Source: Brachionus koreanus
Taxonomy: Eukaryota; Rotifera; Eurotatoria; Ploima; Brachionidae
Length of the DNA: 37,943 nucleotides
Reading direction: 5' to 3'
Assembly: GCA_016987375.1 (NCBI GenBank)
Contig: PJRA01000297.1
Coordinates: 502,547-540,489, forward strand
The position numbers and the translations under genes are program-made. The notes under the pieces are model-generated. The model saw only the letters and a list, made by a program, of their open reading frames with translations, was not told the DNA's origin and searched no databases. Within the stretch, counting starts at the first letter, position 1, and each line of letters begins with the position of its first letter. Shown here one piece after another: positions 30,601 through 37,943 of this stretch.

Positions 30601-32030
30601 TTGGATTGGTCATGGACAAATAAAACGACCAGCAATACAATTACGAAAGAGCTCGAAAATGTCTCAGACCAATGTAAAACAATTCTAAGTGTTTTTTATT
30701 TTTTGAATCAAAGTTGGCAATTGTCAATCTTTCATTAAAAATTGAAGATAAGAGAATTAGGATTTTTGAAATTGAACACTGGAAAAAATGTTATTTTTTG
30801 TTTATTTCCCATAATTCACATGCAAATTTATGTCCTGATTTTAACTTAAATTTTTGACTAACGAAACATAACTGTTAATCTGAATCATTGGCTTTTTTAG
30901 CAAAGAAAAAATATTGAAGCATTTTATAAGCATTTATTTTTTTATTATTTTTCAACTTTAAAAATTCTTATATTTTTTTTATGAACTAAGTACATTTTTC
31001 TAGAAAGGAGGGCTAAGTTCCATTCCAAACTGTCAGGGTTTATATCCCAAAGTATATTTTTAATAAATAAATGACTGTTTATCGGTCATTCATTTCAATT
31101 GAAATTTAACTAAAAATTGAATTCATTACAATATTTTGAATTTTTGTCCTAAGATGATTTTTTTTTAAATAGAGAAACTCATTATAATTAAGAAAAAAAA
31201 CACTTGAATTGAAAATTTACTATACTAACTTCATATTTAGACTTATAATTAGCCAATTCTTTTTCGCTATTGTCCAATTTTTTGCTCAATTCAGCGTTGT
31301 CAAATAACTTTTTATCGCTCATTAGTTTTTTCATATCTTCGTTTCTCTTTTTCATATTCCGAATTTCTTCATCTTTCTCAATCAACGTTCCAGTTAATTT
31401 TTTATTCTCACTTTTAACTTTTTTAATCTGTTCCTTAAGTACATTAGTCTCATCTAAATGATTTCTAACCATTCTAGCCACATCGTGTTCCTGATTCTCC
31501 ATATGTTTTAAAGCTCTCTCCTCTCGTTTATGAACTCTGGTCAAGATTTTGTTCTCCTCCCTTAACTTTTCCATTTCTTTCATCAACTCTTTAAGCCGAT
31601 TGTTCAAGTCATTGTTTTTGAGCCTTTGAGCAGACATAACCCTCATTGCACTCTGGCTTATTTGTTCTGTTTGAGGCCTTGGTGGCTGACGAGGTGGCAA
31701 ATTTCTAGCACCAATGCGTCTTTGAACCACATTTTGTCGCTTTCTGTTCACACTGGATTCTGATGATGCCTTGGAGATTCGGATAGCCTGTGGCATGGCC
31801 TTGGTTGCCTGACTCTTGTTATAAGTGTTGTAATTTTTAGATGTATGACTGGACGATCTACGAGACTGAGGAGAAGTTGAGCGTGATTTTGTGTGGGTTC
31901 TGGTCGATCTAGATCTGGTTGCCGTGCGTCCTCTAGATCTCGAACGTGACTCAGATCTTGATCTCGATCGGGTACTTGATCGTGATACCGACTCGGATGG
32001 GGAAGAGTATCGCCTCGAATCTCTATTCAT
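27672..32030 (-). CDS. LCA5: lebercilin (LCA5), ciliary coiled-coil protein
   Basis: Ciliary/basal-body protein that in vertebrates interacts with the intraflagellar-transport machinery. Two exons joined in phase 0: 32030-31230 (267 codons) and 28871-27672 (399 codons), 666 residues, close to the roughly 700 of the human protein. Residues 1-60 are Ser/Arg-rich. The lebercilin coiled-coil domain runs from about 130 (RVMSAQRLKNNDLNNRLKEL) to about 325, ending QKEKALDIANIYSNR, which nearly equals the human EKERELDIKNIYSNR. Using the GTTAGT donor after KSKYE and the TTTTCAAG acceptor before LLERRL keeps coiled-coil register with the human protein. A second coiled coil rich in Glu/Lys/Arg covers about 390-510. 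Then come DELLAKL, NELLTKLFGN (family C-terminal LFG box) and the terminal SYVEDIEELVL, matching the human VEDEIEEVAL ending. An X-box lies upstream. Confidence 0.92.
29523..29717 (+). other. unrecognised less AT-rich open stretch inside the LCA5 intron
   Basis: A 65-codon plus-strand frame with more balanced composition than its surroundings, reading RTKTFHHGFSDHIWLRLNEACIALY and then a basic segment RQIDERRQRRRARNKS. It has no ATG of convincing context and no recognised family. It may be a transposon fragment. It is antisense to LCA5 and so is not an LCA5 exon. Confidence 0.2.
30050..30296 (-). pseudogene. second relic of the GRPxxTW-type LINE C-terminus
   Basis: The minus strand reads LHLYMYLERKKHLYKMELFKIRRLTVTWRSTITKELTEMRVT, stop, EEARMNMKD, stop, LEWI ... 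LLKDHNDAASEVN. Position by position this follows the relic at 20116-20360 (RPVITWMATIMKELIEMIITWSKAR ... DRIEW ... STRND) and extends it with AASEVN. Several stops; no longer coding. It is in the same orientation as LCA5 and within its intron. Confidence 0.75.
30520..30670 (+). pseudogene. possible LINE fragment
   Basis: A plus-strand frame reads NHIRNIKERLSWIGHGQIKRPAIQL, recalling the 'LRWfGHv.R...RP' tail of LINE ORF2 with an internal deletion. The match is short. Confidence 0.3.
31031..31072 (+). repeat. repeat 3' end shared with 5718-5757
   Basis: CAGGGTTTATATCCCAAAG..TATTTTTAATAAATAAATGA aligns with CAGGGGTTTAAATCCAAG..TGTTTTTAATATAATAATAA at 5718-5757. Both end in short TAA/TAAA tails, as retroposon 3' ends do. 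The GGGTTTA(A/T)ATCC core could be a mutated tRNA B box. Confidence 0.45.
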
Positions 32031-32181
32031 TCTCCTTAAAAAAAATTTATTAATTAAAAATTTTAATTATTCTTAGTCAATAAGGTGAGAATTGAGAATT
32101 AATAATGGTAGACTTGTTGAAAAAAGAAAGAATGGAATTTTATATTTATTTTTCTAAAAGAAAATTTTTTTGTTATTTTAA

Positions 32182-32195
32182 GTTGCTATGGCAAC
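32182..32195. promoter_or_regulatory. RFX X-box motif in the LCA5 promoter region
   Basis: GTTGCTATGGCAAC is a near-palindromic match to the X-box (GTNRCC-N-RGYAAC; ideal GTTGCCATGGCAAC) bound by RFX transcription factors. It lies about 150 bp upstream of the LCA5 start codon at 32030, within the distance at which X-boxes control ciliary genes in nematodes, flies and vertebrates. The match is seen directly; the regulatory role is inferred from the identity of the gene. Confidence 0.75.
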
Positions 32196-33044
32196 AAGAG
32201 ATGAACTTTTTTTTTTCGATTCGCGCCATGGTTAAAAAACTTCAGCTAACATGTGACTTAAAAAAAAACTATTATTTTTTGACTTAGCAATTTATTTACA
32301 ATATGATAAATGCTTATCTATCTTATTTTTAATAGTAATTTTGATTTTAATTTAATTCATAATTTTGACTTAGATAATTAAATTATTAATTTAAAATAAG
32401 CATAAATGTATTTTTTGAAATTTATTCTCAGATCAATACTAGCATGAAATTAATTGACGCAGTGTTATTTTTTTGAATTTTCTTCTTTCACTTTCAGTTA
32501 TTCAAGTCAAAATCAATTTTAAAATAAGTAAAAGGGCTAATTTTTTATTTTAGATTTTTATTTTTTAATCAAGTAACTATAATTGTTTGATGTTTAATTT
32601 TATTCTCTTAGAGTTAAGAAAAAAAATAATGGTTTCTATTGTTTAAAGGCATGTTTATCTAAAGCAAACAAAAGAAATTTAAAATTTTAAAAATTATTTG
32701 TTTCATTTGAGATTCGTTTATTCTTTAACCATTCAATTAAAATAAGATTTTTTTCTTAATTTTTTTTAACGGTTAATATCTTTAATTTTTAAATTATAAT
32801 CATTTATTAGAGGTAATTTTAAAATTAAAACTTCTACTTAATAAAAAAAAATTTTTTCTTGAATTAAAAAAAAAGTCTTTCATCTAAATAAAAAAATATT
32901 GAAAAATATGACAATATAAAGCAATAGTGCTTTTTATTATTTTCCGATTAGATAAAATTTACATTTGAAAAATTGATTTTTTGAGGCAATTTGAAGTCTA
33001 TGATAAAAAATTTTATGATCATGCTAAAATATAATTTTTTAAAA
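32196..33044. other. AT-rich intergenic DNA
   Basis: 5' flank of LCA5. The open frame at 32105-32287 on the plus strand overlaps the X-box and has chance-like composition. No further gene recognised. Confidence 0.4.
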
Positions 33045-33206
33045 ATTTTTTAAGAAGTCTTTAAGTTGAAAAATTTAATGCAGAGACATGTTCCATGTGA
33101 AGCATAAACTATATCCAAATATTGTGCATAATTCTTTATTCAGAAATCTTTTGCCGGGAATTTACAGTCTTAAAAATTAACTAATTAACTGTAACATTGA
33201 ATGTTT
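33045..33206 (-). repeat. diverged dispersed repeat, copy 2 (inverted to 8729-8880)
   Basis: Reverse complement reads AACATTCAATGTTA ... ATTTCTGAATAAAGAATTATGCACAATATTTG ... CATGTCTCTGCATTAAATTTTT, in the same order as copy 1 in cyclin E intron 1. Confidence 0.5.
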
Positions 33207-33244
33207 TGTTTAGGAATATATTCTGCAATACATTTTTTAACTGA

Positions 33245-33496
33245 AAAATATTTAAAAATCTTTTTTCTTGACAATGATCATCAGCAAATAGCAAAGTTCG
33301 TTGAAAAATTTTGAATTTTACATTCAAGACTGATAAATAGTCTTGTATCAACATCTATCAACTTTGAATTTAACAAAATTATATCCTCAATAATATAAAT
33401 TTGATTTTCAAAAATTTGAAAAAAAATTGATTAAAACATGCTTTTAGACTTAATTTCAAAAGAAAAAATTCTTTAAAATATTAAATAAAATTTCTT
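33245..33496 (+). repeat. direct repeat flanking CDK10, copy 1
   Basis: Shares with 35617-35831 the blocks AAAATATTTAAAAATCTTTTTTC, GAATTTAACAAAATTA.ATCC, CAATAATATAAATTTGATTTTC and a 3' end at AAAATTTCTTA. Copy 1 has an extra block of about 50 bp after TTCGTTG. Both are in the same orientation. Confidence 0.75.
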
Positions 33497-34050
33497 AAAA
33501 CTTGATTTTATCCTTGAAGCATTTAGCTATTTTTAAAGGAATTTCTTTTATAAATTTCTAGATTTTTTTTTTTAAAACAATTTTTCACAAAAATTTTACT
33601 GAGTTCATTAGATTTTTTTCAATAGACATTTGGCCAAGAGACAAATAAAATTTCACTAATAATTCTTTAGTTTTATTTTTCATTAAAAAAATTGATCCAA
33701 AATTAATTTTTTTGCCCAAATATAAATTAAAAAAAAAGAGGAATTTGAATAAATAATAAAAATTCGGTTTACTTAAAATTCTGTGCTACTTTGTTGCTAC
33801 TCAGAATAGAACAAAGCTCAATTATTTTCTCAATGTAAAAAGTACCTAATTCTCAGTTGTTTTTTGTGGAAATTTTTTATAAAAAAAATTAATTTTGTGC
33901 CATTTTTTATTCTAGATACGTTATTCATTATTATCAACTTTAATATAAATAAAAAAACTCTGATTTATATAATGAAAAAGGATAGTTTATTATTCTTTAT
34001 TAAAAATAAAATTTTTCGATAATAATTTCTAAACAAATTAAATATAAAAT
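33497..34050. other. AT-rich intergenic DNA, 3' flank of CDK10
   Basis: No gene or RNA recognised. Confidence 0.4.
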
Positions 34051-35049
34051 CTAAAATTCATCATCAGAACTAATATCTTCATATGAATTAAAATCATCGT
34101 TTATGTAAAAATTATTAATAAATGAAATCCATGACTGTTGGTCACAAATTTTTGGAATTTCTGAAAAAAAATTGCAAAGCAACACGTCATCTGCACTTAT
34201 TCTCTTTAAGGGATCATACATGAGCATGGAGCTAAACAAATCGAGTCCGGCTTGGCTTAATTGATGGAAGAAATCTCTCAATTTGTTGTTGGACTGCTGT
34301 TTCAATGAAAACATGCGAAAAAATTTGAGATTTTTTAAATCGGGCCACATTGATTCACTTGGGGTTCCAAGTAATTTTATAATTAGATCGATTTGTTCTA
34401 TTTCGCTTTGTCCAGGAAAAATCGGATTTCCAGCTAACAGTTCGCCAAAAATGCAGCCAACTGACCAGATGTCAATAGCCATTGTTTGACAATCCGATCC
34501 GAACAAAAGTTCTGGAGGTCGATACCACAGCGTGACCACTGATAAACTATTTGGAGCTTCTTTATCAATTTTTTTAGCTAATCCATAGTCAGCTATCTTA
34601 ATATTACCCTGTTTGCTAACTAAAATATTTGAAGGCTTTAGATCACGGTGAATAATTGAGTTACTGTGCAAGTATTTAACACCTTCAATTATGTTGTATA
34701 TTACAAATTTTGTTTTATCAATTGAAAATTTTGATATTTTTGCTAATCTAGCTAAATCGTATTCAAATAGCTCGAGAACAATGTAAATAAGATTTTCACT
34801 ATAAATTACCTCTATACATTTAATGACATTTTTATGGTTTAAATTCGATAGATATTGAATTTCACGCTGGCAACTGATTGGTATGTCTTTGCATGATTTT
34901 ATTCTTACTTGCTTTATGGCTACAGCTAAATTAGTTGTCTTATGTATTCCTTGATAGATGGTACCAAAGGCTCCTTGGCCAATTTTTTTTAATTTTTTAT
35001 AAGTATTGGTTTGAATTTTATTTGCAGGTGAATTTTCAAATTCATTCAT
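34051..35049 (-). CDS. CDK10: CDK10-like cyclin-dependent kinase
   Basis: Ser/Thr kinase of the CDK10/CDK11 branch; in vertebrates CDK10 pairs with cyclin M and has been linked to ETS2 and cilia. Single exon, 332 residues, full kinase domain: GQGAFG P-loop (24-29), AIKQ lysine (K46), cyclin-binding helix PISCQRE (57-63; CDK10 has PISSLRE, PSTAIRE in CDK1/2), HRDLKPSN (134-141), activation segment VVTLWYRPPELLFG (171-184), SEIEQIDLIIKLLGTPSESMWP and a C-lobe MYDPLKR that are characteristic of CDK10. Oddities: the DFG motif reads DYG (154-156), and the activation-loop Thr-Pro of human CDK10 is replaced by Ser-Leu around residue 168. Lysine, catalytic Asp and metal-binding Asp are intact, so it should be active. 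It ends in an acidic tail EDISSDDEF. Confidence 0.92.
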   Translation of the reverse strand: MNEFENSPANKIQTNTYKKLKKIGQGAFGTIYQGIHKTTNLAVAIKQVRIKSCKDIPISCQREIQYLSNLNHKNVIKCIEVIYSENLIYIVLELFEYDLARLAKISKFSIDKTKFVIYNIIEGVKYLHSNSIIHRDLKPSNILVSKQGNIKIADYGLAKKIDKEAPNSLSVVTLWYRPPELLFGSDCQTMAIDIWSVGCIFGELLAGNPIFPGQSEIEQIDLIIKLLGTPSESMWPDLKNLKFFRMFSLKQQSNNKLRDFFHQLSQAGLDLFSSMLMYDPLKRISADDVLLCNFFSEIPKICDQQSWISFINNFYINDDFNSYEDISSDDEF

Positions 35050-35616
35050 AATTAAAACAAAAAATATTTTAGAAATTTTTCTCTATTCTTTTTTTATTGT
35101 AATAAAAATCTAGCTTAACTTAAGTTTGAATATAACTTTTTCTGGCAATGAAATTTCTAACTTTTATTTAAAGACTTTTGTTTGTTTTGTTAATTTGAGA
35201 TTTATTTTTATTTTTTCAAATGGTTGAGTTATTCAAATTTTAGTTCAATAATTTCTAAATGCATATTGTGCTTTGCATGTCTATCGAATTATTGTTAATC
35301 AAAAAATTTATTTATTTTTAAAAGGATGAGGGTCAATATAAAAAAAATCAAATTTTGAATTTTAGGACATGGGATATGGGGGAATATTTTTTATTCTTGT
35401 AAAGAAGTAAGCCAGTTTTAATTGAAAATCTGCCGCATAATCAGCAAGTTTCTTAAGCTTAGATTTTTTAGCTATAGAGTAGTCAGGCATGCTATAAAAG
35501 ATGATTAAAATAACTAAGCATAAGTATCTTGACTTGACACTTTAAAAGTTTTTTAAAATTTTTTATTTAAAAGTTTCAAAAAGTTTTTAAAAGGAAAAAA
35601 AATCTTATATTAAATT
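35050..35616. other. AT-rich intergenic DNA, 5' flank of CDK10
   Basis: Promoter region expected here; no diagnostic motif or gene recognised. Confidence 0.4.
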
Positions 35617-35831
35617 AAAATATTTAAAAATCTTTTTTCTATTATGATTACTCTTGACAATAATCATCATCAAATACCAGAGTTCGTTGATCAACTTTGA
35701 ATTTAACAAAATTAAATCCTCAATAATATAAATTTGATTTTCAAAAATTGGAAAAAAAATTGATTAAAATATTAAAATATGCTTTTTGACTTAATTTCAA
35801 ACGAAAAAATTCTATAAAATAAAATTTCTTA
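35617..35831 (+). repeat. direct repeat flanking CDK10, copy 2
   Basis: Second copy of the segment at 33245-33496. It lacks about 50 bp between TTCGTTGA and TCAACTTTG relative to copy 1, and has a short extra TATTATGATTACT. The 1.0-kb CDK10 gene lies between the copies. Confidence 0.75.
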
Positions 35832-36911
35832 GAATATTGTTGAATTTTTCATAGGCAAAATAATATCAATTAGGACTCATAAAGGGTAAGAGCTAAAAGG
35901 TTTTATACAGAGCTTCAAAATTAGTCTAAACAAAATTTTGTTACTTAAATTTCAGGGCCAATTTTCATAGAAACCCGCCATCCTCCTTTGAATACTTCCT
36001 TCAATTCTAACTTTTTTCTAAATGCTTGTACAAGTAGGGACAAAATAAAATGAAAAAAAAATTTGAAAAATTTATTCATCAAAATTCATTTTTTCTTAAT
36101 TTAAAAACCTTTACTAACGCCTCTAAACGATCTATTAGCATTTTGGTTTAAGCAATTTTAAAGTAACAAGCTTAAATAAGTTGTCAAAATGATTTTAAGA
36201 ATTTTTTTTTTACCAAATAGGCAGTTTAATTTCAATTTCAGTTATTTTGTCCTATTTTATTCTTTTTTGTTTGTTTTGTTATTTGTCAAAAAAAAATTTT
36301 CAAGTAATGTCAAATCACTTGACTTTGACTTTATGACTTTTGAATAACTCTGAGAGAAATAAAGAATTTTTAAATTTTTTTAAAAAATACTTCATTTAGA
36401 ATGGTTTTTTAAGGAAATAAAAGTAAAAATCAAAAAAGTAAAACCTAAAAGTTGTTCCAAATTAAGTCTAGTTTTAGAATCTGCAAAAAAAACGGGGGTA
36501 TATCTGGTCCACTAGGCCTACTTTTAATCTTTTTTGGGGTAAAAATTGATAATTTTTTTTTCAATTATTCTAAAATTAGGGTTTGAAAATATCAATTCTG
36601 AGAAAAATAAGCTTAAAGGGAAAGCTCTTTTTGAGAAAATGCCTAACTTCTGAGCCCTGTGCATCAAAATTTTTTTTTTTGACCCACCCCCTAAAATTTG
36701 AGCTCTCCAGGGTTTTCAAATATTCAGATTTTGATTTTGAGGTTTTGCATTTCTTGAACCATAATAATACTTTTTTTTTGAAAATTAATTATGAAGAGAT
36801 AAATTTTTGATATTAATTCATTTCAAATTTGCTTGTTACAAAAAATTTTTTTGTTAACTTTCTTGATTACATTTTTTTAAAAAAAAAGATTTATTCTTAA
36901 ACTTAAGAAAT
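35832..36911. other. intergenic DNA, partly less AT-rich, no gene assigned
   Basis: At about 35940-36010 and 36490-36720 the composition is more balanced, with GGGGGTATATCTGGTCCACT and GACCCACCCCCTAAAATTTG. A minus-strand frame near 35990 reads ELKEVFKGGWRVSMKIGPEI before a stop. These look like fragments of mobile elements but I cannot name them. The plus frame at 36583-36810 has no recognisable content. Confidence 0.3.
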
Positions 36912-37213
36912 CCAGTCAAGCTAAAAACGATGATTTCATGGATGTTTCATGCATGAATCATCTCATTTTTTATACATGAAAAATGTTTTTCGATTAAAAC
37001 CACAAATTTTCATTTTATTCTTAAAGAACATTTAGGATTGACCCAATGATAAAAATTTTTCATCTTTGTTTCATTCTTGAATCATCTTATCAATTGTTAA
37101 TGAGTTTTTTTGGATTAGAGCCAAGAAAACGTTCATTCAAAGAATAAATTGATCGTTATATATTATTGGTTAGTGCTAAATAGATGTATGGATTTTGACT
37201 TTCCTTTTTTTCA
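36912..37213 (-). mobile_element. 302-bp dispersed repeat, copy B (inverse of 24101-24402)
   Basis: Starts CCAGTCAAGCTAAAAACG on the plus strand and ends CCTTTTTTTCA. It is the reverse complement of copy A over its full length, with a handful of substitutions. Flanks are unrelated to those of copy A. Confidence 0.85.
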
Positions 37214-37561
37214 ATAAATTCGCCAAGAATGAAATCTTAACTATTTATTCCAAAACTATCTATTAAGTTTCTCAAAAAAAGTTAAGCAATCGAATCAGAG
37301 CTAAAAATATTTTTTATATTTGACGCACCTTTTTCAGATCAATAGAAAGAAATTATTTCAAGATCAAAATTAAAAATTTCTGAAAGATATAATATTTAAC
37401 CATATAAATTTCTGAAAAATTGATTTTAAAATTAATATTTATTTAGTATAATCAAGAATAAACTAATTTCATTAGTAAGAAAATCTAAAAATTTCATAAA
37501 ATCTCTTTAAAAAATAATACGCATTTAAGGTTATTGCTGGATTATAAAATTATAAACTAAA
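37214..37561. other. 5' flank of the WSC gene
   Basis: AT-rich, no motif recognised. Confidence 0.35.
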
Positions 37562-37943
37562 ATGATTAGTAGACTTGAATTCACTTTAATAATATGGATT
37601 TTCATTAGAATTTTGAATTTTTCGAACGCTTATGTGATTAAATATAAATTTATCGGATGCTACAGAGATTCTTGTTTACATGATCTGATTGGGCCGGATT
37701 TTAACAGCAAATCAATGAAATTAGATAAATGTGCCAAATTTTGTTCAGATAAAAATTATCAATACTTTGGAGTTCAAAATGGGTATTATTTTATAAGAAA
37801 TTAAATATCTTTAAACAATTGAAATCTTAGAAAATACTGTCGTTGTGGAAATCAATACGGATTATATGGAAGTTCGGAAAGATGTCACAGAAAATGTTCT
37901 GGAAATTCAAGACAAATCTGTGGTGGAAAATGGGAAAATAGTA
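37562..37943 (+). CDS. secreted WSC-domain protein, 5' part (cut by window end)
   Basis: Two exons are visible: 37562-37782, then a 48-bp intron (GTATTA...CTTAG), then 37831 to the window end, 111 residues so far and continuing. Residues 1-23 are a signal peptide (hydrophobic IIWIFIRIL core, likely cleavage after FSNA). From about residue 30 the WSC pattern is seen: FIGCYRD, KCAKFCSDKNYQYFGVQNG, then across the intron KYCRCGNQYG, SSERCHRKCSGN and ICGGKWENS. The YCxCGN and CxGN...CGG cysteines are the standard WSC motif, a putative carbohydrate-binding module. The rest of the protein, and any further domains or membrane anchor, lie beyond the window. Without the splice the frame stops at 37804. 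Confidence 0.9.

Larger units (their letters stand above)
28872..31229 (-). other. LCA5 intron 1 with mobile-element debris
   Basis: 2.36-kb intron in a gene otherwise intronless. It contains a LINE C-terminal relic (30050-30296), a possible second LINE fragment (about 30520-30670), an unrecognised open stretch at 29523-29717, and a repeat 3' end at 31031-31072. The insertions probably account for much of its length. Confidence 0.7.

Noticed and set aside
31188..31229. LCA5 exon 1 ending later, at the GTAAAT donor after VSI
   Set aside because: Using GTAAAT would insert three residues and break the coiled-coil register that the GTTAGT donor keeps exactly relative to human LCA5.
31188..32030. 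A separate SR-type splicing factor, because of the Ser/Arg-rich N-terminus
   Set aside because: The rest of the frame is the first half of the lebercilin coiled coil and continues in register into 28871-27672; the SR-rich stretch is only the N-terminal tail of LCA5.
32105..32287. Divergent small gene sharing the LCA5 promoter
   Set aside because: The frame overlaps the X-box and its translation has chance-like composition.
36583..36810. Plus-strand ORF of 75 codons
   Set aside because: No recognisable sequence, begins with a non-ATG codon and lies in probable repeat debris.
1..37943. CRISPR array, operon or prophage structures
   Set aside because: No regularly spaced repeats; intron-containing metazoan genes throughout.

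Overview
The window is nuclear DNA of a small-genome invertebrate animal. It is very AT-rich (by eye roughly three quarters A+T or more). Genes are interrupted by few introns, several of only about 45-60 bp (GTAAAT/GTATGT-type donors), and use standard stop codons. A ciliary gene (LCA5/lebercilin), a metazoan-type cyclin E with its TPPxS degron, CDK10, PCIF1 and a METTL27-like methyltransferase place it in Metazoa. The composition, tiny introns, WSC-domain secreted protein and decayed LINEs would suit a monogonont rotifer such as Brachionus, but that is an inference and not proven by the sequence.

Layout. 787-1579 (-): six-exon gene for a small secreted, cysteine-rich, dibasic-processed protein (cytokine/cystine-knot candidate). 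1580-7164: repeat-rich spacer with a reverse-transcriptase relic split by a nested insertion. 7165-11048 (+): cyclin E, three exons, whose last small exon carries the Fbw7-type phosphodegron. 11049-14124: two decayed LINE 3' ends and a TTAA-flanked MITE. 14125-15896 (-): two tandem, intronless, diverged paralogues with a D...GE(V/L)S core resembling PD-(D/E)XK-like nuclease domains. 15897-18138: a 315-bp foldback element and a SWIM/AT-hook (MULE-type) transposase relic. 18139-18603 (+): small single-pass membrane protein. 18732-19518 (-): METTL27-like methyltransferase in four exons. 19519-21753: LINE relic and a small inverted-repeat element. 21754-23142 (-): PCIF1/CAPAM cap methyltransferase homologue without a visible WW domain. 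23143-27671: repeats and one doubtful exon. 27672-32030 (-): LCA5, two exons around a 2.36-kb intron, with a near-perfect RFX X-box about 150 bp upstream of the start codon. 34051-35049 (-): CDK10-like kinase with DYG instead of DFG, between two direct repeats. 37562-end (+): 5' part of a secreted WSC-domain protein.

The genes do not form one pathway. Cyclin E belongs to cell-cycle control; CDK10 and PCIF1 have links to transcription in other animals; LCA5 belongs to cilia. The accessory layer is a mixture of at least two LINE families, TTAA-type MITEs, a nearly identical 302-bp dispersed repeat present in two inverted copies, and foldback DNA. The most novel-looking coding content is the tandem nuclease-like pair and the secreted cysteine-rich gene; the best regulatory observation is the X-box at LCA5.
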